NCBI GenBank assembly: GCA_015679605.1
Contig: JAAAVE010000426.1
Location: forward strand, 1-14,169
DNA: 14,169 nt
Source: Podila epigama
Taxonomy: Eukaryota > Mortierellomycota > Mortierellomycetes > Mortierellales > Mortierellaceae
Reading direction: 5' to 3'
Below, one piece after another: positions 1 through 12,055 of this stretch (positions are counted from its first letter, which is position 1; each line of letters opens with the position of its first letter). The translations under genes were made by a program, and so were the position numbers. The notes under the pieces were generated by a model. That model worked only from the letters and a program-made list of their open reading frames with translations, did not search any database and was not told the origin of the DNA.

Positions 1-14
1 TTTTCTTATTGCAG

Positions 15-65
15 TATCCTGTATCACCACAGATTTCACTTTCCACAGCCATGCCTTCTTTTTGA
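15..65 (+). CDS. Possible 3'-terminal exon of an upstream gene (partial)
   Basis: The first 14 bases read ttttcttattgcag, a good pyrimidine-rich 3' splice site. An exon starting at 15 is open for 16 codons (YPVSPQISLSTAMPSF) and stops at TGA 63-65. If real, it is the last exon of a plus-strand gene lying mostly left of the window, and 66 onward would be its 3' UTR. The peptide is too short to assign to a family. Another frame starting at 16 is also open, to about 280, with a less protein-like composition. No AATAAA lies close downstream; the nearest AATAAA-like string is near 1088. This rests on one splice signal and one short frame and is a weak call. Confidence 0.15.
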   Translation, partial: YPVSPQISLSTAMPSF

Positions 66-1056
66 CAAAAGTCTCAATTCATTTCATATTCATTCGTTCC
101 TTCCAAGCTCGATAGCTCTGCGCCCCGGCTGTTGCGCTACAGTCTCAAAGCAAACATGTGTAGGTTTATGTTTTTATTTTGTAAAGGAATATGCGTTGCT
201 GGTTGCTCCGGGGTCTCTCTCTCTCTGTGCTATTCGCTGCGGTCAATGGAGAAACATGCTGGAATACCCTTTTATCAACTAACAAAAACCATCGCTTTCT
301 TTCACATTGCATTTGAACCATGTCTACATAAACACAAAATATCATCCCGATGCAAGGAAAAAAAAATCAAGAATAAGGACCATCGCCCATATCTGTGCAT
401 TATTATCTGTGTTTACGTTCAACAACAACAACCAACCCAACAACAACAAAAAAAACAATCGTTTTAATTGCCATAATACGTGGTATCCCTCTCCTCATTT
501 TTTTTCTCCTTTTTTCATATCAATATTTAGGTGTGGCAATCGATGAGATAATATTAATGAAGGCTTTCTTTTTTTTCCTTCTTTTCTTTCTTTTTGCTTT
601 AATTACCAGGATGGCTCACTATCATATTAATTATTATTTTTTTTCTTCCCTTTCCAACAACTTACCTTCTGGATCCACAACCCACCTAACGCGCGCTGTC
701 ACAACAGAGAGAATGACAAAAGAAAAAAGAAAGGAAAAAAAAATGAAGGAGAAAAAGAATTGCGTGCACAAGGGCTTGTATGGTAGCACAGCATTGGGAA
801 CGAATAGGAACATGACAGAGCGATGCATTTGGATATGAGCGCATAGAATTAAAAAGTGAGAGAGCGAGCGAAAGTGTATGAGAGAGAGATTATCGTTGGC
901 TTTCACAATCCTAATTCACTTTGATGAATGGATAGAGTCACCTTCATGGGCGAATGGAGCCATACATGACTATGGAATCTTTGGAGATGAGGGGGGTGCG
1001 CGACAACACTCTCTAGGACAGGAAGAGCAACAGCGCACAATAGGAACAACAAGTAT

Positions 1057-1090
1057 CAATTAGTAACAATTAGTAACAATTAGTAACAAT
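1057..1090. repeat. 10-bp tandem repeat, 3.4 copies
   Basis: The unit CAATTAGTAA occurs three times in exact succession (1057-1066, 1067-1076, 1077-1086), followed by CAAT (1087-1090) and an A-rich run. No coding role is visible. Confidence 0.9.
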
Positions 1091-1786
1091 AAAAACAAGA
1101 AGGCAAGTAAAGCACAAATGGACGAGAAATGGCCTGATTTTTTTTCTTTCCTTTTTTTATTTTTCTCTTTGTGTCCAGGTCGGTATTCTTTGTTGTTCTT
1201 TTTCACCTACTTTCTAATTTTTTTTTTTCCTTCATTCGTCTCGTCTCTTCTTTTTAAGGCTCTCTCGTTCCTATGCTCCCATTTTTTTTAAAAAAAAAAA
1301 AGTCCTTGTGTTTTTTTCGCGTTTACTCGAACACGCAAACACATGCAATAGTAGCGGGGGGACTAAAAAGAGAGCATGTTGTAGGACGGACGTGTCAAGA
1401 GAACAAAAAACAAAACAAGAACCAGGTTGTACTAGACCATAAAGGTAAACCCGTAGCGCCAACTTTTTCTTTTTTTTTTTTTTACAGTTTCCGTGGTTCT
1501 CTCTTTTATTTCTTACAAACACACAATACCACCATGCACAAAAAACACTCCTCTATTTTCCCTTTGGGCATGTGTTTATGCGTATATTTTTTTTATTTTC
1601 TTCTTTTTTTGAAATGGATACAAGAGCCATAAACACACATATCTCTACCTTGGTATCCTTTGCGCTTTTTTGTACACCCTTGCTGACTGTACACCTTACT
1701 GAATGTACAAAGTATGTACGGTTACCATGAAAAGAGGAAAAAAAAAACGTAAAGTGGAAAAACTCTTGGTCATCACCCTTTTGAAC

Positions 1787-1870
1787 ACAGATACACGTAC
1801 ATACACAAATACACACATGGACACAGACACACATTCACAAACACACACACACACACACATACGCAGGAAC
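1787..1870. repeat. CA-rich microsatellite
   Basis: A stretch of imperfect ACACAT/ACACAG units contains an uninterrupted (AC)9 at 1841-1859. Frames across it read as threonine/histidine or cysteine/valine alternations, which is a repeat artefact. Confidence 0.85.
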
Positions 1871-2214
1871 ATACACAGGAGACATACACAGGAAAACAAT
1901 AATGAAAGCAATGACTAATGGCTTGTTCGCCCTTGTATTCATCTCTTTAACTGAAATATGGTCTCTGCTGCAACTGATCAACCAACACACCGCCATCTAC
2001 AACGGCGTTGCCATGGATATGACCAAAGGCAAGGTAAATGGACTCTCATAGCTGCCAAAACAACAATAAACAACAACAGCTACTCAATCACACCCCCACC
2101 TCACCTCCAAGAAAACCCTTCAGGTCAAGTGGACTACATTCATACTATTTTTTTTTTGTTCTTGTCTGGCTCACTCATAAAATAAGATGACATTCAGAAA
2201 AACAAACAGAAGAA

Positions 2215-2260
2215 TGGCCATGGCCAATGTTCTTGGTCAGCAGTATTTCTTAACGCGTTA
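2215..2260. promoter_or_regulatory. Pair of perfect palindromes with flanking CCAAT
   Basis: TGGCCATGGCCA at 2215-2226 and TAACGCGTTA at 2251-2260 are both perfect palindromes. The second contains ACGCGT, the MCB core bound by MBF-type factors in fungi. CCAAT occurs on the plus strand directly after the first palindrome and again just past the second (about 2266). No gene start is evident nearby, so a regulatory role is only a suggestion. Confidence 0.25.
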
Positions 2261-2572
2261 GCTTGCCAATGCAATGTAACCAACCTCATTCTAATCTACA
2301 AAAAACTCTTTTGGTCATATGTTCTTGGGGGCAACATCTTCCATCCATCCTCACGTCTTTCATGTTCTGTGCGTCCTGCACTATGAACTGACTATGCAAG
2401 CGCGCTTCCTTTCCTCTCTTCCCAGATAGATTTATCATATACGCCAAACTGTCACAGAGAAAAAAGAAACCTCTTGTAATAGGGAGTTTCTGAAACTGTT
2501 TTTCACAAATTAATTCAGCAACGCACACCTTTTACTACTTTTTTTTCAACTCCTCAATCCTCATTCTCTCGT

Positions 2573-2602
2573 TCACTCACTCACTCATTCATTCACTCAC
2601 TC
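2573..2602. repeat. CACT/CATT tetranucleotide repeat
   Basis: Imperfect CACT units with CATT variants run through this interval, just beyond the 3' end of the Stm1-like gene. Confidence 0.8.
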
Positions 2603-2778
2603 GCTTGCTCATACAACCCCTTGTCTCTCCAAAAACAATTCTTCACAAAAGCAATAAAAAAAAAACACACAAGGGAAACGAGATTGGATAATGGGCGGGG
2701 CGTTGAGGAATGGTGTTTGTTATTGAGTGTTTTTCTTTTTTCTTTTTTTCTGTTCAAAAAAATTAAAAAAAGACAAAT

Positions 2779-4629
2779 TTACTTGGAGCCGAGGCTGGGG
2801 AAGAGGTTGGTGTCATCAACGTTGACGGAGGGGCCGGAGCGGCGGGGGGCAGAGGCGTTACCGCCACGGGCACCACGGGCACCGCGGTCAGAGCCACGGG
2901 CACCACGCTCACCACGGCCGCGGAAGGCACCGCGGGGGGCAGCGGGCTCACGAGCAGGCTCGGTGAAGCGGACCTCAATATCCTTGATGAGGACCTTGGT
3001 CTCCTTCTTGACCTTGCGGGTCTTGACGACGGACTCCTTGCTCATCTTGATGAAGTTACCAGTCTCCTCGATCTCGAGAACCTTGGTGTCCTTCCACTGG
3101 CTATTATCGGCACCAGCGTTGGCAGCACGGGCCTCAGGGAGAGCAATCTTGAGGGCCTTGTTGGCCTTCTCCTGGAGGTAGTCATCGAGGGTCTTGACAA
3201 CAGCCTCGGGCTCGACGGGCTCAGGGGTAGCGGCGGCAGCGGTCTCAGCAGCCCTAATCATCATACGTTGTAAAGTGACAAGTGTGTATTAGCAAAGGTT
3301 GTTCAATGTCACTCGTGTCATTCGTACCAATTGAATCCACACACTCTCTCTCTCAAAAAAAAAAGAGATAGCAGATCAAATATCATAATCGCAAGGAAAT
3401 TGAAGAAAATGAAGAAAACAATAAAAAAAAAAAACTTACTGCTCAGCATCCTTGGCACCCTCAAGAGGAGCAGTGGTGGGCTCGCCCCATCCCTTGTTCT
3501 CCTTCTTCTCAGAGTCAACAATGCCGGTGGCAGAGTGGCGGTCGAAACCACCGTGGCGACCGCCACGGGGAGCACGGGCACCGCGGCCATCCTTGCGGGG
3601 GGCACGGGGAGCATCACCGTCACGGGGAGTGCGGTCGTAGCGGGGTCCGCGAGGAGCTATACATATCAAAGAAAGATGAATGAAGGCACGGAATTAATGA
3701 CTGGAGGGACACTTGTGGTTTCTATTCCTGTAGTGGATCTGTCCTGGCGCCCCTGTTTCCTTGTCACTTGTAACATAGTGAGATGGGTTGAAGTCACCAG
3801 TGCAGTGAATATGGGCTGATCGACATAACAGTCGAGAAGCGGTCAATTATTAAGCATGCATGGGTCGCGCATCGAAACGATATATCTGACGAATCGTTGG
3901 TTGTCGCTCAAGTGGGCAAGCAGACTTTGTCCCAAATTCATCAAAAAGAACCGCCAAGGTTGACCGGAGAACAGGGCGATTACAATGGGTGTTCCGTTGT
4001 GTTTGAGTTAACCAGATCGCCCAAGGTCGAATCGTGTTGTATATATCATCGGGGTCCAGTCTTTGAGCGCTGCAGGTAAGAAAAAAGTGGCGGGGTGCCA
4101 ATATGTAAATGGATGAAAAAAAATAGCTGACTTTCGGCCTTGTCGCAGTGAGTCCATCCCCCCAGCCGAACATCATCCAATTTTTTTTCGGCTGGTGAAA
4201 ACAAGCTTTGTGCCTGAAAGAGGGACTTTTTTTCTCTCCTCAACAGGAGCCAAAGGAGTAGTCTGCCTCCCAATGGAATCAAGATTGATCTTGGCTCCAT
4301 GGTCCTGGATTATAATCTGATTTCTCCTTGACCCTGCCATTGTCTCTTTTTTTTTCCTGAAGAGATTGATGTTGCTGTTGTCTTTGTGATGGTTGTTTGC
4401 TGAAATCTGCTTGTCTGTTATGTCTTGAAAAAAAGGTCTTACCATCGCCATCTCTGGGCTTGTTGTTACGGGCACCGTCCTTGCGGGGTCCCTTGTTGTC
4501 AGCAGCCTTGGCAGCAGGGGCAGCGGTCTTGGGAGCGGGCTTGACGGCCTCCTTCTTGACAACAGGGATCTGGATCTCCTGATCCTGAGCGTCGTCGTTG
4601 AGAAGGTCAAAGATATTTGTAGACGCCAT
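2779..4629 (-). CDS. STM1: Stm1/SERBP1-family ribosome- and RNA-binding protein
   Basis: Three exons on the minus strand: 4629-4443, 3656-3440 and 3253-2779, with introns of 786 and 186 nt. Together they give 879 nt, or 292 aa plus TAA; yeast Stm1 is 273 aa. The start MASTNIFDLLNDD matches the conserved N-terminus of the Stm1_N family. Residues 30-62 are rich in Lys, Ala and Pro. Residues 63-99 are an Arg/Gly/Pro basic tract. FDRHSATG followed by DSEKKENKGWGE (about 100-121) is the HABP4/PAI-RBP1 core. TLDDYL (156-161) is the conserved acidic-aromatic segment, residues 241-266 are RGG-like repeats, and the tail is NLFPSLGSK. Family members sit in the mRNA channel of idle 80S ribosomes to preserve them and repress translation; they also bind RNA and G-quadruplexes. 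Arginine methylation of the RGG tracts is likely by analogy. Splice donors are GTAAGA and GTAAGT, acceptors TATAG and ATTAG. The first intron is long and unusual (see its entry). Family assignment is firm; exact function is inferred. Confidence 0.93.
3657..4442 (-). other. Intron 1 of the Stm1-like gene (786 nt)
   Basis: The donor GTAAGA follows exon 1 and the acceptor TATAG precedes exon 2; the phase is 1. The part next to exon 1 stays open in the exon 1 frame for about 54 codons (hydrophilic, rich in Gln, Lys, Arg). The middle, about 3690-4080, has almost no homopolymers, unlike the other introns here, and is open on both strands. On the transcript strand a pyrimidine-rich tract ending CTTACCTGCAG (AG at 4071-4070) is a credible alternative acceptor. 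Joined to exon 1 it reaches a stop at 4010-4008. A 9-bp inverted repeat lies at 4162-4170 / 4187-4195. I saw no clear box C/D snoRNA or tRNA. Confidence 0.8.
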
Positions 4630-4694
4630 TGCCTGTTGATGTGTTGAAATTTCCAAGTGCAAAAAAGTCGGGATTCGGTCGAGAATGAATTTTC

Positions 4695-4717
4695 AAAAAA
4701 AAAAAAAAAAAAAAAAA
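4695..4717. promoter_or_regulatory. Poly(dA:dT) tract upstream of the Stm1-like gene
   Basis: There are 23 consecutive A on the plus strand, which read as T23 on the transcript strand 66-88 nt upstream of the ATG. Long poly(dA:dT) tracts close to start codons commonly act as nucleosome-excluding promoter elements in fungi. It could instead be 5' UTR sequence. Confidence 0.4.
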
Positions 4718-5212
4718 TAGGATTAATGTTAATGAATGGTTGGTTGATCACAGGAGATTCGTGTTGCCCACAATCAATCATTCCACTGCCTGTTGCAATT
4801 GTCACTCCTGCTTCTTTATGCTTGTGTTTCTCCAGATTCCAAGTTGAATCCTACATCCAAAAAGTTTAAAGAGACTCCAGATGCTGTTGTTCATGGTGAA
4901 CAAAAAAAAAAGCTTCTCGGTTGACTGATATCGCTGAACATTTGGTGTGGTGGATGGTATAGACGGTTGATGAGGATGGTTTGGTATGCTGATGTTGATG
5001 GATGCTTCCTGTAGATAACAGATACGCCGATGGATTGTCGCCGGATGTTTTTTTCGCCCACGGATGAAAAAAATTCCACAGGGATCTGTACCCCGCCCAG
5101 CAACAACACAAAAAAACACAGATGTTTAGTACGCGCCTGTAATATAAAATTCGAGAAAGAGCAAACTCCTGCGCGGAGAGATTCAACACATCAAATACCG
5201 ACCCTCCCTCTG
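4718..5212. other. Spacer, probable promoter region of the Stm1-like gene
   Basis: No protein-like frame is present. The sequence has scattered GATG/GTTGATG motifs (about 4925-5030) and short A/T runs. No TATA box is obvious. By position it should carry the upstream promoter of the Stm1-like gene. Confidence 0.4.
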
Positions 5213-5225
5213 GATGAGTCACGTG
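5213..5225. promoter_or_regulatory. Composite Gcn4/AP-1 site and E-box
   Basis: GATGAGTCACGTG contains a full match to the Gcn4 consensus (ATGAGTCA, 5214-5221), overlapped by the palindromic E-box CACGTG (5220-5225). The E-box with its preceding T also matches the Cbf1/Pho4-type TCACGTG core. It is about 585 bp upstream of the Stm1-like start and about 215 bp past the malic enzyme stop. Occupancy is inferred from consensus only. Confidence 0.35.
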
Positions 5226-5234
5226 CAGCGAATA

Positions 5235-5240
5235 TTTATT
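5235..5240 (-). terminator. Candidate polyadenylation signal of the malic enzyme gene
   Basis: The plus strand reads TTTATT, so the malic enzyme transcript carries AATAAA about 200 nt after its stop codon, followed by mixed sequence. This is a normal 3' UTR length for a fungal gene. The hexamer is common in AT-rich DNA, so the call is moderate. Confidence 0.4.
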
Positions 5241-5440
5241 TTTTGTTTGTTGCAGGCTGCATTCATGTTTGGAGAAAAGTACGTGTATTTGTGTATGCTG
5301 AAGGTGAAATGCAGAATACAGACCTTTTTTTTTCTTTTTCTTTTTTTTTCTTTCTTTTCTTTAATGTCAGTCAGTTATGCGAATGGGTAAAAACAATGCA
5401 AAGTGGGTGAGAGTACAGTTTTTTGCGTCTAATCTAAAAT

Positions 5441-8738
<3,298 letters not shown>

Positions 8739-9306
8739 TTTGTATGATATATGAAATGGGAATGAAAAGAAGGAAGAAGGAAGACTATTGCTCTATTCGT
8801 AGGCTATTCGTGAGTATGTAGGAAGGTGTATGTGTATCGAAGCAAAAAGAGAGAGTGGAGTGACAATGTCGTGAGTGTGTTTGAAATGGAGAAGGAGAAT
8901 GGATGAATGAGATTCGAATGGAGTTTGGAAAAAGAAAAAAGAAAGAAAAAAGAAAAAGAAAATGGACTTAATCTTTTCCCTTTTTGTTCCTTTTTTCAAT
9001 GAAAAAGCCCTTTTTCTCACTTTACATTCGACTTTGGAACAATATACTCGACCCTGTTTGACGTGTATTATTGTCCCTTTTTCTCCAATCCTTCCTTCTT
9101 GACCTTGTCCTGTGCGAACTGCTCAATCGAGTCGGACGGGGATGGATGGTGGTGTGGGTGGATCAAGCGGAATCGGACCCAAAAAAAGAAAAAAGCCAGC
9201 GAGATAAGAAGTGTCAAGGGTCAACTCAATTGCATCTGAGCACTCACTCAATACGTTTGTCTGTGTTAATATTGTAGGTGCGAAAATGGCCGCTCTGCCA
9301 AAACGA

Positions 9307-9326
9307 TTTTTTTTTTTTTTTTTTTT
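9307..9326. repeat. T20 homopolymer between short direct repeats
   Basis: Twenty consecutive T are preceded by GGCCGCTCTGCCA (9288-9300) and followed directly by GGCCGCCTATGCCA (9327-9340), which are close copies. Confidence 0.85.
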
Positions 9327-10292
9327 GGCCGCCTATGCCATCTTGAAATTTTAATGCCTCTCCATCTGCACCTCACTGACAATAGTCGACATTGTTGCTC
9401 ATGAACAAGTTACGCGTGTATACCTGATTGTGTTCAGAGTATGGATAAAGAAGCGGTAGCGAGAAGAAATGGCTGAAAAGAGCTACCCCACATTCTCTGT
9501 TGTTGTACGCGTTACTAGAACAAACAATAAAAAAAAATAAAAAGGGCTCGAGCTGCCACGCTTCTTTCCCCCAGACTCTCTCTTGACCATAAACAGCAAT
9601 TAGCCATGGTCTTTTTTTCATGAGAAAGGAGAACGAGCATAAACATTCACGCCCACAAGGCAAGTGAATGGAAACCATTGTTTTTTTAGGCATAGATGTA
9701 TAAAAGTGCCGTTCTAAGCGATGAAGGATAGAATACGACGGAGGATGGAGCACGAATGTTAGGGATGATGCGGATTGCTGAAGAAACAAAGAGTGTCTGA
9801 TTCCGTCGTCCTTGACAAATAAAGCTGCCCGCATAGAGAACACAGGGGCGAGAGAAGAATTGGTTCGGAGGATCACGCTGAGATGGATTGAATCTTGGGT
9901 GGCGATAACAAAGAGAAGAATAGAAAAAGAAACGGGCAAGTTTGTGGAAACGTAAATTCATTCTGTGGGGTGAGAAGGGTAACACTATTTTGATGGGAAT
10001 ATCCGTGATTGGAGTAGAGTGAATTGCTCTGCGCTTTGGACAGAAAACAAAGATGAAAATTATACATCTTTGAAGTCAATGGTATGTGCTGGCAATAGCC
10101 CATTGAGAGAGCAAATGATTTCGTCTTGACAATCCGTTGGCACGTCATGGATACCCGTGAGATACTTTACTAAAATAGCCCGCTTTTTTTATTGTTATTA
10201 GGTGGCATTGTTTGTGCAATCCTTTGTTTGTCCATCCGTCTTTCTCCACTTTTTTCAAATCCCACTTGCTTCCTTCTGTCATTTATTTTTCA

Positions 10293-11276
10293 GTACTGTA
10301 CATCATAACCAGGACACTACTGTCTGTCAGTCGCAAAAGTGAAGACAGGGATGACCCACAGAGTACAGTATGGTGAGGTACCTTTGACGAGAGGAATGTT
10401 GAACACCGCTGGTGGATACACTAGTCAAAGTATGTATCGGATGAACCTGGGACCTCTGTGTTTTTTTTCTACGGTCGGCAAAGAGGCTTTCTACTGTATA
10501 CAGTTTTTTTAATACAGCTTTACAGATATCAGCTCTGTCTCGTCAGGGGTTATATGTGAGAACAGTGCACCCAAACAGCATGACAAAAAACGTGGAGAAG
10601 GAATGTCAACAACAGTGCCTCTGATAAAATGGGCGAGTGGAAGAAGGTAAACCAAAATATATAAAACGAGAACTGGGTCTGAAAAATCGAACGGACTTTT
10701 TTTTGTTTCTTTTCAATGTCCAGAGATAAGGAAATCCCTGATACCTGTACTAACAGTAGTAGAAAGTAGCAAGTGGCACTGTCATTTTTTTTTTTTTCGC
10801 TTTGAGCAAGGATGGATGGCATGCGTTGTCTTCTTGCCAACAGAACGGGTAGCGTGTTGGTGAAATGTTAGTTCGTACAGTGCAGGATTCTTCAATCACA
10901 CTCAAGTCCACCTGATTGTTGTGCAGAACGTAGGACAGGGTCTATGCATGTACGAGTACAGTACAATACAGTGAGGTCACCGAATGTCATCTTGTTGCAG
11001 GAATCACACATTTTGTGTAACCTGATAATTTAAACCCTTCTCGATCTTCTTTCTGGTACCTCCATAAAGCTCACACACGCCATCTTGCACACGTCCATTC
11101 CAGGGGGTGCAATCATAGAGGGATGCAGGAGGTGTAGAGGGATACAGGGGATGCAGGGGATACAGGGGATTCAGGCACAATGATAGTATATACTACAGAG
11201 TTCTCATCGCTTGTAAAAGACGTCGGGAGTAGGGGACAAAAAGGCAACAAAGACCATGGTACTGAACTTACTGTAC
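10293..11276. promoter_or_regulatory. Cluster of GTACAGTR / YACTGTAC motifs
   Basis: The 7-mer TACAGTA, in either orientation, occurs five times: 10294-10300, 10364-10370, 10492-10498, 10957-10963 and 11269-11275. Related TACAGTG copies lie at 10876-10882 and 10967-10973. One member forms the perfect 12-bp palindrome ACTGTATACAGT (10493-10504). The function is unknown. Recurrence of one near-palindromic word suggests protein binding sites upstream of the gene at 12959. Confidence 0.35.
11120..11174 (+). repeat. 9-bp G-rich minisatellite (GGGATRCAG)n
   Basis: Units: GGGATGCAG 11120-11128, a diverged copy and one extra base to 11138, then GGGATACAG, GGGATGCAG, GGGATACAG and GGGATTCAG back to back (11139-11174). 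The four G runs at 11139-11168 with 5-base loops form a plus-strand G-quadruplex motif. Confidence 0.85.
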
Positions 11277-11544
11277 ATGTGTAAGGTAAGCCAACATGCA
11301 AATCACTTGGGAAACACAAATGAAGAAGGTAGGCTCTCACATCCACCATCCATCCATCGTCCTCCCCCATCCCATCCACCTCAGTTCAAAAATAATCATA
11401 TTATTATTGTGTTTATGTGAGAAATGGATAATCGCGATAGCACACGCAGAATGAACCTACAATGCGTGTAACTGTCACTCAACCCTTTGCGAGAATGCGC
11501 CAACTTGTCAGTTGCAATCAATTATGCATATACCCAAAGTTTCC

Positions 11545-11663
11545 TTGTTGATGTTGCTGTTGTTGATGTTGCTGTTGTTGATGTTTGCTGCTGTTGATGT
11601 TGCTGTTGTTGATGTTTGCTGCTGTAGATGTTGCTGTTGTTGTTGCTGTTATGCTGTTTTGCT
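11545..11663. repeat. TTG/CTG/ATG compound repeat with higher-order units
   Basis: Two copies of a 15-bp unit (TTGTTGATGTTGCTG, 11545-11574) are followed by two copies of a 31-bp unit (11575-11605 and 11606-11636, one mismatch: TTG versus TAG). Degenerate TTG/CTG repeats follow. Frames through it would encode Gln/His-rich or Leu/Cys-rich repeats; no gene context supports coding. Confidence 0.85.
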
Positions 11664-11892
11664 GGTTTTTGTGTTCAAATGACAGTGTAAATTACAATTA
11701 CAGCAATTAAACATGTTTGCAAGCACTGAACAACGTACTCTTGTCAACAACTACCACATTGGAAGAGAAAAACCATAAACCGCAATAAAACCCTCATCCA
11801 TCCATCCGTCCATCCATCATCCCTCACTTTTTTTTTATAAAAAAAAAAAAATTGTTGTGAGCAATTTCCACTCCTCCTCTTGTTCAGGACAA

Positions 11893-11917
11893 GTGTGTGT
11901 GTGTGTGTGTGTGTGTG
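11893..11917. repeat. (GT)12 dinucleotide repeat
   Basis: Uninterrupted GT repeat followed by GAGT-type units. Confidence 0.9.
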
Positions 11918-12055
11918 AGTGAGTTGCGAGTGAGTTTTGTGTTGTGTGAGAGTGTGTGTGCAATCAATCATTCTGCTCAATGTGAATGTGTCTCTTGAGG
12001 GCTGATGAGGATGAGGAAGAGACAAAAGTGGATGAATTTCGCATGGATGGAAAGA

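Larger units (their letters stand above)
66..2778. other. Gene-poor spacer with microsatellites
   Basis: No reading frame here looks like protein. The frames present start mostly at non-ATG codons or encode runs of C/V/H/T from CA repeats and F/K from homopolymers. The stretch is rich in poly-T, poly-A and pyrimidine tracts. It contains a 10-bp tandem repeat (1057-1090), a CA-rich block (about 1787-1870), two palindromes near 2215-2260 and a CACT repeat (2573-2602). It lies downstream of the Stm1-like gene, so its right end includes that gene's 3' UTR. I found no canonical AATAAA on the minus strand just past the 2779 stop. Confidence 0.6.

Noticed and set aside
878-1063. 61-codon plus-strand frame starting at ATG
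   Set aside because: Short, no recognisable motif, and no splice or promoter context; insufficient support.
2286-2528. 80-codon minus-strand frame
   Set aside because: It starts at GTG and has no family resemblance or gene context.
2621-3181. 186-codon plus-strand frame opposite the Stm1-like gene
   Set aside because: It is the antisense shadow of exon 3; the minus strand carries the conserved motifs.
3900-4040. tRNA-like A-box (near 3903-3918) and B-box-like GGTCGAATC (near 4026)
   Set aside because: The boxes are about 120 bp apart and no cloverleaf with proper acceptor, D and T stems can be drawn; probably chance.
4173-4805. 210-codon minus-strand frame over Stm1 exon 1
   Set aside because: It is a different frame from the conserved N-terminus and includes the T23 tract read as phenylalanines.
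9373-9939. 188-codon open frame on the minus strand
   Set aside because: It begins at TTG, resembles no protein family I know, and lies where the minus strand is pyrimidine-rich, which lowers stop-codon frequency.
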